Shown one piece after another: positions 7,636 to 14,852 of a DNA stretch of 64,000 nt. The stretch comes from Actinopolymorpha pittospori. GTDB lineage: Bacteria > Actinomycetota > Actinomycetes > Propionibacteriales > Actinopolymorphaceae. The notes below the pieces were generated by a model. That model searched no databases. It had not been told where the DNA came from and saw only the letters and a list, made by a program, of their open reading frames with translations. The DNA lies in contig NZ_JADBEM010000001.1 in NCBI RefSeq assembly GCF_014873875.1, forward strand, positions 2,852,001 through 2,916,000. Reading direction: 5' to 3'. Both the position numbers and the translations under genes were made by a program. Numbering within the stretch: the first letter of the stretch is position 1; each line of letters opens with the position of its first letter.

Positions 7636-7934
7636 GGAGGGCTCCCCTCGGGGTGCCTCGGTGGGCTCACCGCACGACGCTGTGCTTCTGCAGGGGCAGG
7701 CGTATCCCGTTCTCGGGCCTCCGGGTCGACGGCATCCTCGACGAGTCCGTGGGCTCCGTCATCTCGGCACGCTCCTCGCAACGTGGTCTCGACACGCCTC
7801 GGCCACGGGGTACATGGACGCTACCCCGGGAGCACTCCGAGACACATGGCCGAACTCTCACGCCGTCACACCGGTTGGCCATCCGCGACGGCTACCTGGT
7901 TGTCACCGGGGCGCGGTTGGGAACGATCCCCACC
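7636..7934. other. Divergent intergenic region, no gene seen
   Basis: This is about 300 bases between the MFS gene (minus) and the membrane protein gene (plus). Open frames across it lack family resemblance and look like extensions of neighbours. It holds the MFS ribosome site and must contain both promoters. I see TTGTCA (7899-7904) upstream of the plus-strand gene but no convincing -10. No operator-like palindrome stands out. Confidence 0.5.
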
Positions 7935-8486
7935 ATGAAGCGGGTGGTCCTCGCCACACTGCGCGGTGCCGCCGCCGGCGCGGCCGGTACGACGGCGCTC
8001 AACGTCGTCAGCTACGTCGACATGGTCACCCGGGCCCGCCCCGCCAGTACGACGCCCGAGGCGACGATCGAGACGTTCTCCCGGCGCAGCCACATCCCCA
8101 TACCGGGTACGGACGGAGCGCGGGCCAACCGGGTGGCCGGGCTGGCACCGCTCACCGGCATCGTCGCCGGCGTGGGTTTCGGCGCGTTGCTGGGCCTGCT
8201 CCGTGGCACGGGCTGGCACTCCGGGAAGGTCGTCACGATGGCCGCCGCCACTGCGGGTGTCATGGTCGCGACCAACACACCCATGACCGCCCTCGGTGTC
8301 ACCGACCCACGCACCTGGGCGGCGACGGACTGGGTGGCCGACGTCCTTCCGCACCTCGCCTACGCCGCCGTCACCGTCGCGGTCCTGGACGGCCTGGACG
8401 GCGACGACGGCCTCAACACGGCGGAACGCCGGCACTGGCTCACCCCGCTGTCGCGCGTCCTCGGCGGCCGGCTCGCCCGGTCGTAG
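7935..8486 (+). CDS. Predicted membrane protein, unknown function
   Basis: The 183-residue protein is not assigned to a family I can name. It has Gly/Ala-rich hydrophobic segments near residues 10-25, 68-88, 98-118 and 140-155, suggesting three or four membrane passes, and a polar central loop (TTPEATIETFSRRS). ATG 7935 starts at MKRVVLATLRGAAAG, matching a membrane-protein N-terminus; longer in-frame extensions reach into non-coding DNA. It ends 35 bases before the DyP peroxidase gene and could be co-transcribed with the encapsulin cassette. Confidence 0.65.
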   Translation: MKRVVLATLRGAAAGAAGTTALNVVSYVDMVTRARPASTTPEATIETFSRRSHIPIPGTDGARANRVAGLAPLTGIVAGVGFGALLGLLRGTGWHSGKVVTMAAATAGVMVATNTPMTALGVTDPRTWAATDWVADVLPHLAYAAVTVAVLDGLDGDDGLNTAERRHWLTPLSRVLGGRLARS

Positions 8487-8521
8487 GGACGCCGGGCGTC
8501 ACGAAAGGGAGTTCTCGCCTC

Positions 8522-9637
8522 ATGACCACGCCGGTGTCCCCGTCCGTCACCCTGGCGCCCTCCGCGGCCCCGGCCGAGTCGCAGCCCGTCCTGGCACCGC
8601 CCGCCGGCGCGGCGATCTTCCTGGTCGTCACCATCGATCCCGGGGCCGAGGACGACGTACGCGACCTGCTGTCCGACGTGTCCGGGCTGCAGCGTTCGGT
8701 CGGCTTCCGGATCCCGGCCGGTGGCCTCACCTGCGTCGTCGGCATCGGCTCGGACGCCTGGGACCGGCTGGTCAGCGGTCCGCGCCCGGCCGAACTGCAT
8801 CCCCTCCCGGAGATCCGCGGCGACCGGCACGTCGCCGTCTCCACACCGGGCGACCTGCTCTTCCACATCCGCTCGACGGAGCTGGACCTGTGCTTCGAGC
8901 TGGAGACCCAGATCATGAACCGCCTCGCCTCCTCGGTCACGGTGTGCGACGAGGTGCAGGGCTTCAGGTACTTCGACGAGCGTGACCTGCTCGGCTTCGT
9001 GGACGGGACCGAGAACCCCACCGGACATGCGGCCTTCGACGCGGTCACCATCGGCGCGGATCCGGAGTTCGCCGGCGGCAGCTACGTCATCGTCCAGAAG
9101 TATCTGCACGACATGGCGACCTGGAACGCCCTCCCCGTCGAGGCGCAGGAGCGGGTGATCGGGCGGAGCAAGCTCGCCGACATCGAGATGCCCGACGACG
9201 TCAAGCCCGCCAACTCCCACGTGGCGTTGTCCACGATCGTCGACCCGGACGGAACCGAACGACAGATCGTGCGCGACAACATGGCGTTCGGCGCGCCGGG
9301 GCGCGGCGAGTTCGGCACCTACTTCATCGGCTACGCCAGTACGCCCAGCGTCACCGAGCGGATGCTGGTCAGGATGTTCGTCGGTGAGCCGCCCGGTAAC
9401 CACGACCGGATCCTGGACTTCTCCACCGCGGTGACGGGCAACCTCTTCTTCGTGCCCACGGCCGACTTCCTCGACGACCTGGCCGACCTGCCCGCGCCGA
9501 TGACCGCGACGGATGCCACCCCCTCGACGGCGGAGGCGACCCCCTCGGTGCCGGACGGGACGAACGCCACGGCGAACCCGGACGTCCCGGACGGTTCGCT
9601 CCGCATCGGCAGCCTGCGAAGGAGCACGCCGCGATGA
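8522..9637 (+). CDS. Encapsulated DyP-type peroxidase
   Basis: The 371-residue haem peroxidase contains the diagnostic GFVDGTENP motif (catalytic Asp) and the downstream MAFG-x-x-GRGEFGTYFIGYA haem pocket region. The proximal His is expected near NSHVALS/ERQIVRDN. The C-terminus ends in a Thr/Ala/Pro-rich linker and then DGSLRIGSLRRS, the classic encapsulin-targeting peptide. ATG 8522 follows AAAGGGA. Its stop overlaps the encapsulin start (ATGA at 9634-9637), so cargo and shell are translationally coupled. It probably consumes peroxide inside the compartment; the reducing substrate is unknown. Confidence 0.95.
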   Translation: MTTPVSPSVTLAPSAAPAESQPVLAPPAGAAIFLVVTIDPGAEDDVRDLLSDVSGLQRSVGFRIPAGGLTCVVGIGSDAWDRLVSGPRPAELHPLPEIRGDRHVAVSTPGDLLFHIRSTELDLCFELETQIMNRLASSVTVCDEVQGFRYFDERDLLGFVDGTENPTGHAAFDAVTIGADPEFAGGSYVIVQKYLHDMATWNALPVEAQERVIGRSKLADIEMPDDVKPANSHVALSTIVDPDGTERQIVRDNMAFGAPGRGEFGTYFIGYASTPSVTERMLVRMFVGEPPGNHDRILDFSTAVTGNLFFVPTADFLDDLADLPAPMTATDATPSTAEATPSVPDGTNATANPDVPDGSLRIGSLRRSTPR

Positions 9638-10440
9638 ACAACCTCTACCGCGAACTCGCGCCGGTCTCGACCGCCGCCTGGGCCGAGATCGAGGAGGAGG
9701 CCCGGCGTACGTTCACCCTCCACGTGGCCGCGCGCCGCGTGGTCGACATGGACGGACCCGGCGACCTCATTCTGGCCGCCGTGGGTACGGGCCACCTCAC
9801 CACGATCGAGCCGCCCGCGGCGGGGGTCATGGCGCGGGCCCGGGTCGCCCAACCCGCCGTGGAGCTGCGCGTGCCGTTCACCGTCAGCCGTCAGGCCGTC
9901 GACGACGTCGAGCGGGGCTCGAAGGACTCGGACTGGCAACCGGTGAAGGACGCGGCCCGCCTGATGGCGCTGACCGAGGACCGGGCGGTGTTCGAGGGGT
10001 ACCCCGCGGCCAGGATCGCCGGCATCCGGGAGAGCTCGTCGAACCCCACCCTCACCCTCCCCGCCGACCCGCGCGACTACCTCAACACGGTCAGCCAGGC
10101 GCTGACCTCGCTGCGACTCGCCGGCGTCAACGGGCCCTACTCCCTGCTGCTCAGTGCCGACGCCTACACCCTGGTGACGGAGACGTCGGACCACGGATAC
10201 CCGATCAGCGCCCACCTCGCGCGGGTGGTCGACGGCGACATCATCTGGGCGCCCGCCATCGACGGCGCGTTCGTGGTGTCCACCCGCGGCGGGGACTACG
10301 AGCTGCACGTCGGGCAGGACCTGTCCATCGGCTACCTCTCACACGACCTGGAGACCGTGCGGTTGTACCTCCAGGAGTCGCTGACCTTCACGATGTACAC
10401 CAGCGAGGCGGCGGTGGCACTCACCCCACAGGCCAGCTGA
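9634..10440 (+). CDS. Family 1 encapsulin shell protein
   Basis: The 268-residue protein begins MNNLYRELAPVSTAAWAEIE and contains RRVVDMDGPGD, VELRVPFTVSRQAVDDVERG and the C-terminal HVGQDLSIGYLSHD and YLQESLTF, the signature of linocin-M18/CFP29-type encapsulins with the HK97 fold. Family 1 shells of this size usually form about 60-subunit icosahedra that bind cargo tags on the inner wall. It follows the DyP gene with a 4-bp overlap, the usual order for this cargo class. No second cargo such as a ferritin-like protein is nearby. Confidence 0.95.
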   Translation: MNNLYRELAPVSTAAWAEIEEEARRTFTLHVAARRVVDMDGPGDLILAAVGTGHLTTIEPPAAGVMARARVAQPAVELRVPFTVSRQAVDDVERGSKDSDWQPVKDAARLMALTEDRAVFEGYPAARIAGIRESSSNPTLTLPADPRDYLNTVSQALTSLRLAGVNGPYSLLLSADAYTLVTETSDHGYPISAHLARVVDGDIIWAPAIDGAFVVSTRGGDYELHVGQDLSIGYLSHDLETVRLYLQESLTFTMYTSEAAVALTPQAS

Positions 10441-10483
10441 CCTCAGCGGCCGGCTGACCTCGCTTCGGGTCGATCACGTCCGG

Positions 10484-11095
10484 TCAGGCCGTCGCCTCGA
10501 GGGTCAGCAGGGCGCGCTTCGCGTCCGGGCCACCGACGTACCCGCCGAAGCTTCCGTCGGAACGCACCACCCGGTGGCAGGGCACCACGACCGGCAGCGG
10601 GTTCGTGGCGCAGGCGGTACCCACGGCCCGAACGGCCCTCGGGCTGCCCGCGGCCGCGGCGACCTCGGCGTAGCTGCTGGTGTGGCCGTAGCCGATCTCG
10701 GGCAGGTGCGCGAGGACCTCCCGACGGAACCCCTTGGACAGTCGGAAGTCCAGCGGGACGTCGAAGGTGTGGCGCCGCCGGTCGAAGTACTCCTCGAACT
10801 GCCTGCTCACCTCGTCCAGCCGGCCCGGAGCGTGCAGGATGCGGGGGCTCACCACGTCGGCCAGCCGGGCCAGGACCGCGTCGTGGTCCTCGCGGGCATA
10901 GGCCACCCGGAACAGGCCCTGCTCGGTCGCGGCGAGCAGCAGCGGACCGACGGGTGTGTCGATGGTGCGATAGGCGACGTCGAGGATGCCGTCCCGTTCC
11001 GCAGCGGCGACCAACCGCGCGTGCAGACGGGCGTTGGCCTCCGGGTCGAGCGTCGGGAGCGAGGCGAACAGGCGTTCGGGGTCGGTGGTCATCAT
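10484..11095 (-). CDS. ogt: Methylated-DNA-[protein]-cysteine S-methyltransferase
   Basis: The 203-residue protein has the suicide-acceptor motif PCHRVV (in PLPVVVPCHRVVRSDG), the upstream Asn/Arg hinge region (AVGTACATNPLP), and SSYAEVAAAAGSP, the alkyltransferase HTH. It transfers alkyl groups from O6-alkylguanine to its Cys. An unusual N-terminal segment (about 40 residues, MTTDPERLFASLPTLDPEAN) precedes the ribonuclease-like domain. The start overlaps the stop of the ECF sigma gene (atgatga, 11095-11089 on the minus strand), so synthesis is coupled. Ada-type activator domains are absent; control may come through the sigma factor. Confidence 0.93.
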   Translation of the reverse strand: MMTTDPERLFASLPTLDPEANARLHARLVAAAERDGILDVAYRTIDTPVGPLLLAATEQGLFRVAYAREDHDAVLARLADVVSPRILHAPGRLDEVSRQFEEYFDRRRHTFDVPLDFRLSKGFRREVLAHLPEIGYGHTSSYAEVAAAAGSPRAVRAVGTACATNPLPVVVPCHRVVRSDGSFGGYVGGPDAKRALLTLEATA

Positions 11096-11589
11096 GGGGT
11101 CTTTCCTCCCAGGGTCGCGCCGTGCGGGTACGCCGCGCGCAGGGTCTTGATCCCGTCGGCGGCCGCCCGGCGCGCGGCGTCCGGAGAACTCCCGACGATG
11201 GCGGCGATCTCCTTGTAGGGCAGGCCGACGAGATAGTGGTAGGCGACCGCCGCCCGCTGCTTGGCCGGAAGCGTCCGGAGCGCGTCCCACAGGTCGCCGT
11301 CCCAGTCGTCCGGGCGGCCGTTCCGGGTGGGCCGGTCGGGTACCTCGTCCACGGCGATCGGTCGACGAGCCCGTGCCCGGGTGAGGTCCACGGCCTTGCG
11401 GTGGGCGATCGTGACCAGCCAGGCCTCGACGTTCGCGTCCTCGGGGAGCTCCGGGTAGGCCTTCAGCGCCGACAGGAACGTCTCCGACCAGGCGTCCTCC
11501 GCGTCGGTGGGGCCGACCACGGCGCGGCACACGCGGAGCACCGTCGGCCCGTAGTCGGCCACGATCTGTTCGAAAGGTCGCACGGTCAC
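11092..11589 (-). CDS. ECF-type RNA polymerase sigma factor
   Basis: The 165-residue protein has sigma2 (IVADYGPTVLRVCRAVVGPT, then DAEDAWSETFLSALKAY) and sigma4 (LPAKQRAAVAYHYLVGLPY, then KEIAAIVGSSPDAARR) with a short linker, the minimal ECF plan. Start GTG 11589 lacks a strong ribosome site. It is coupled to the alkyltransferase gene, a recurring actinobacterial arrangement for alkylation or general DNA-damage response. No anti-sigma factor gene is adjacent, so control must be transcriptional or by a distant partner. Confidence 0.9.
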   Translation of the reverse strand: MTVRPFEQIVADYGPTVLRVCRAVVGPTDAEDAWSETFLSALKAYPELPEDANVEAWLVTIAHRKAVDLTRARARRPIAVDEVPDRPTRNGRPDDWDGDLWDALRTLPAKQRAAVAYHYLVGLPYKEIAAIVGSSPDAARRAAADGIKTLRAAYPHGATLGGKTP

Positions 11590-11718
11590 ACCTGGTAGAC
11601 GTCCGGGCCGCCCGGAACGTGAGGGTCGGCGAGGAGGATGCCCGCCCGGTCGGGGGGCGGCAGCACCCTCCTTCCCAGGCTGGCACGCGTCAGAGGTGCG
11701 CGTCCAGGCCGGTCCCGG

Positions 11719-12174
11719 TCACGAGGTGCGCGCCTGGTCCTCAGTGGCGGGCTCGAGGATCACCACCGGAATGGGTCGCGAGGTTCGGGACTGGTAGTTG
11801 GCGTACCCCTGGAACGTCGCGATGATCCGCGGCCACAGGGCGGCCCGCTCCTCGCTGGTCGCCGTACGGGCGACCATGCGGCGCGCCGTTCCCGCCATGA
11901 CGGCCCGCACCTTCGGGTTGGCGCGGAGGTTGAGGTACCACGCGGGGTTGCGGTCGTCGCCGCCGAACGACGCGACCAGCACGATCCGACCGTCCTCGAC
12001 GATGGGGACGGTGAGCATGGTCGAGCGTTCGCTTCCGGACCTGCGCCCGGTGGTGATCAGCTCGACGACCGGCATTCCCATCGCGCGGCCGAAGAGGCGC
12101 CCCTTGCTGGCGCTGAACGCGGCCCGGTGGAGTCTGGTGGCACATCGGTAGAGGACGTCCTTCGCTCTGGCCAT
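11719..12174 (-). CDS. Ddn-like F420-dependent nitroreductase family protein
   Basis: The 151-residue protein contains PVVELITTGRRSG, VASFGGDDRNPAWYLNLRANP and VRAVMAGTARRMVART, the conserved core of the split-barrel deazaflavin (F420)-dependent reductases related to Ddn. The family reduces quinones, nitro-compounds or other electrophiles with F420H2. It is transcribed divergently from a TetR gene at 12270 with a palindrome between them, so it is probably that regulator's target. Gene ATG 12174 follows a GAGAGGTGCGA stretch. Confidence 0.88.
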   Translation of the reverse strand: MARAKDVLYRCATRLHRAAFSASKGRLFGRAMGMPVVELITTGRRSGSERSTMLTVPIVEDGRIVLVASFGGDDRNPAWYLNLRANPKVRAVMAGTARRMVARTATSEERAALWPRIIATFQGYANYQSRTSRPIPVVILEPATEDQARTS

Positions 12175-12238
12175 TTCGCACCTCTCTGTCCGCCGCGGGG
12201 CGGCGGGGTGTGCTTCCGCGCGTCTGCCCGCGCTTCGT

Positions 12239-12253
12239 TAGAGTCGAACTCTA
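12239..12253. promoter_or_regulatory. TetR operator between divergent genes
   Basis: tagagtcgaactcta is a perfect 6-bp inverted repeat around a 3-base centre, located 17 bases upstream of the TetR start and 65 bases upstream of the Ddn-like gene. It should allow the TetR protein to repress both directions. Confidence 0.72.
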
Positions 12254-12269
12254 GAGATAAGCTACAGCC

Positions 12270-12899
12270 ATGACCCCTGTCAAGAGCGGTGGAAAGCGAG
12301 CGGAGAAGACCCGCGAGACCCGGCGGAAGATCCGTGACGCGGCCCGCGACCTGTTCATCGAGCAGGGCTACGGCGCGACGATGCTGCAGGACGTGGCGAC
12401 CCGGGCCGGCGTCGCCGTCCAGACGATCTACTTCACGTTCGGCAACAAACGGGCCCTGCTCAAGGAGGTCGTCGACGTCTCCATCGCGGGTGACGACGAG
12501 CCGCTCGCGACCATGGAGCGGCCGTGGTTCCACGCCGTCCTGGCCGCGCGGACCGCACCGGAGCAGCTGCGGGAACAGGTGAAGGGCGTCCGTGCCCTGC
12601 TCGAACGGGTCGCCCCGATCATCGAGGTCGTCCGTGCCGCGGCCGCGGCGGATCCGGAGGTCGAGCCCATGTGGGCCGACCCCGACCCGCGGTTCACCGT
12701 CCAGTCGGCGACGGCGAAGGCGCTCGTGGCCAAGCCGGGGGTGCGTGCCGGGCTGACCGCCGACGAGGCCGCCGACGTGCTGTACGGCGTACTCAGTCCG
12801 GAGCTCTACCTGCTGCTCGTCCGGGATCGCGGCTGGTCGTCGCAGCGGTGGGAGCGATGGGTGTACGACGTCCTGCGCGGCCAGTTGTGCGCCGACTGA
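12270..12899 (+). CDS. TetR family transcriptional regulator
   Basis: The 209-residue regulator has an N-terminal HTH (DVATRAGVAVQTIYFTFGNK, residues about 36-55) preceded by a basic arm. The C-terminal domain contains Trp-rich and Asp/Glu-rich stretches (VEPMWADPDPRF) and resembles the TetR_C groups with unknown ligands. It lies divergent to the Ddn-like gene and has its own palindrome 17 bases upstream. The likely ligand is a redox-active or electrophilic compound handled by the F420 enzyme. Confidence 0.9.
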   Translation: MTPVKSGGKRAEKTRETRRKIRDAARDLFIEQGYGATMLQDVATRAGVAVQTIYFTFGNKRALLKEVVDVSIAGDDEPLATMERPWFHAVLAARTAPEQLREQVKGVRALLERVAPIIEVVRAAAAADPEVEPMWADPDPRFTVQSATAKALVAKPGVRAGLTADEAADVLYGVLSPELYLLLVRDRGWSSQRWERWVYDVLRGQLCAD

Positions 12900-13029
12900 C
12901 CCTGGCCCGGGTTATCCAGAGTGACCGGAACTCGGGAAACTCGGTCCTGGCGGATGTCCGGTCGCGGGCGGCGGCCTCGACGTCCCTGCTGAAAGGCGCC
13001 GAGGAGGCGCCGCCGGAGAGGAGACTGCC

Positions 13030-13452
13030 GTGAAGTACATGATCATGATGGCCGGGTCGCAGCGGGACTACGACATGCTGACCGGCAAGGCCACCGACAG
13101 CCCCGCCTGGACGCCGGAGGAGATCGCCGCCCTCCACACGTTCATGGCGGAGTGGAACAACGAGCTGGTGGCTTCGGGGGAGTTCGTCGACGCACGCGGC
13201 CTGAGCGCTCCCGCCCACGCGAGAAGAGTGCAGGTGCGCGACGGCGTACCGGTCGTGACCGACGGACCCTATCCCGAGACCGAGGAGGTCCTGGCCGGCT
13301 ACACGATCGTCGAGTGCGAGAGCTTCGACCGGGCGACCGAGATCGCCGCGCGTCTCGCCAAGACGCCGCATCCAGAGCACGCGACGATGACCAACGGCTG
13401 GTACGTCGACGTACGCCCGATCGACGAGTACGCGCCCGAACCGGAGCTCTGA
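13030..13452 (+). CDS. YCII/DGPF-domain protein, ECF42 partner
   Basis: The 140-residue protein has the YCII fold with KYMIMMAGSQRDYD at the N-terminus and the DGPF-type motif VVTDGPYPETEEVLAGY (Phe replaced by Tyr). Such proteins are encoded next to ECF42 sigma factors, where their exact role is unsettled. The GTG start at 13030 follows GGAGAGGAGA. Its stop codon overlaps the beginning of the sigma gene. Confidence 0.9.
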   Translation: MKYMIMMAGSQRDYDMLTGKATDSPAWTPEEIAALHTFMAEWNNELVASGEFVDARGLSAPAHARRVQVRDGVPVVTDGPYPETEEVLAGYTIVECESFDRATEIAARLAKTPHPEHATMTNGWYVDVRPIDEYAPEPEL

Positions 13453-14702
13453 TCACGTCCGCGTCCGATCACGACCTCGAGGACCTGCTGCGTCTGCTGG
13501 CGCCGCGGGTCCTCGGCGCGGTCGTCCGCCGCTACGGCCACTTCGACCTGGCCGAGGACGCCGTACAGGAGGCCCTGATCGCGGCCGCCGACCAGTGGCC
13601 CGCCGGGGGAACCCCGGACAGTCCGCGCGCCTGGCTGATCACGGTCGCCTCGCGCCGGCTGACCGACCTTCTGCGCAGCGAACAGGCCCGGCAACGCCGC
13701 GAGGACACCGTCGCCCGGTGGGCGCTGCCCGACGACTGGCTCGCTCCCGGCGCCGACCGGTCGGTGGAGGCCGACGACACGCTGATCCTGCTGTTCATGT
13801 GCTGCCATCCCTCCCTGTCCCCGGCGTCGCAGATCGCCCTGACGCTGCGGGCGGTGGGCGGCCTCACCACCGCTGAGGTGGCCCGCGCGTTCCTGGTGCC
13901 GGAAGCGACCATGACGCGGCGCGTCAGCAGGGCCAAGCAGCGGATCAGGGAGAGCCGCGTCCCGTTCCGCATGCCACCGGCCGCCGAGCAGGCCGAACGG
14001 CTCGGCGTGGTGCTGCACGTGCTCTACCTGATCTTCAACGAGGGGTACGCCGCGACGACAGGCCCGAGCCTGCAACGCGTCGAACTCTCCTCGGAGGCGA
14101 TCCGGCTCACCCGTACGCTGCACCGGCTGCTGCCCGAGGACGCCGAGGTGGCCGGACTGCTCGCGCTGATGCTCCTCACCGACGCACGCCGGGCGGCGCG
14201 GACCGGGCCGGACGGCGCGCTGATCCCGATGGCCGAGCAGGATCGAAGCCGTTGGGACGGTGTGCTCGTCGCCGAGGGGATCGCCCTTCTCAGTGAGGCC
14301 CTGCCCCGGGGTCCGACGGGTCCCTACCAGGTCCAGGCGGCCATCGCGGCCGTCCACGACGAGGCGCCGAGCCCGGAGCAGACGGACTGGCCGCAGATCC
14401 TGGCGTTGTACGACGTGTTGATGCGCCTGTCGAACAATCCCGTGGTGGCGTTGAACCACGCCGTCGCGGTGGCGATGGTCCAGGGTGCACATGCCGGCCT
14501 CGCGCTGCTGGAGAAGCTCGAGGTCGACGAGCGGATCGCCGAGGACCACCGGCTGTACGCCGTTCGCGCGCACCTGCTGGAGGTCGCGGGGGAGCGGGCG
14601 GCCGCTCGCGAGGCCTACCGCGCCGCTGCCGAGCGAACGACCAGCCTTCCGCGGCAGCGGTACCTCCACGCCCGCGCGGCCACGCTCGACGACGTCCGGT
14701 AG
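13452..14702 (+). CDS. ECF42-type RNA polymerase sigma factor without a canonical start codon
   Basis: The roughly 416-residue protein has sigma2 (GHFDLAEDAVQEALIAAADQ), sigma4 (LTTAEVARAFLVPEATMTRR) and the long C-terminal TPR-like extension typical of ECF42, including YLIFNEGYAAT. Homologous N-termini would start around TSASDHDLEDLLR, but the codon there is ATC at 13452, overlapping the YCII stop as TGATC; the usual arrangement would be TGATG. The only in-frame GTG nearby is 13314, which would add 46 residues lying in YCII DNA. ATC initiation, CTG 13449, mutation or a base-call error are all possible. The domain is otherwise intact. Confidence 0.85.
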   Translation: MTSASDHDLEDLLRLLAPRVLGAVVRRYGHFDLAEDAVQEALIAAADQWPAGGTPDSPRAWLITVASRRLTDLLRSEQARQRREDTVARWALPDDWLAPGADRSVEADDTLILLFMCCHPSLSPASQIALTLRAVGGLTTAEVARAFLVPEATMTRRVSRAKQRIRESRVPFRMPPAAEQAERLGVVLHVLYLIFNEGYAATTGPSLQRVELSSEAIRLTRTLHRLLPEDAEVAGLLALMLLTDARRAARTGPDGALIPMAEQDRSRWDGVLVAEGIALLSEALPRGPTGPYQVQAAIAAVHDEAPSPEQTDWPQILALYDVLMRLSNNPVVALNHAVAVAMVQGAHAGLALLEKLEVDERIAEDHRLYAVRAHLLEVAGERAAAREAYRAAAERTTSLPRQRYLHARAATLDDVR

Positions 14703-14852
14703 AGGTCGCTCAAACCCTTGCGGGCGGCCGATTCTGGTCACGGACATGGCCGATCCTGGACCGGATGCTCCAAAGGCCCCTTGCCGGGCTCGATTTCCAT
14801 CGTTGAAGTAGAGAGGGTTGCAGGTCGACGTCGAGTAAGGGATGTAATCGAA

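Noticed and set aside
11096..11686. Open frame extending the alkyltransferase upstream across the ECF sigma gene
   Set aside because: The extension is a shadow of the sigma gene; the coupled ATG at 11095 explains the real start.
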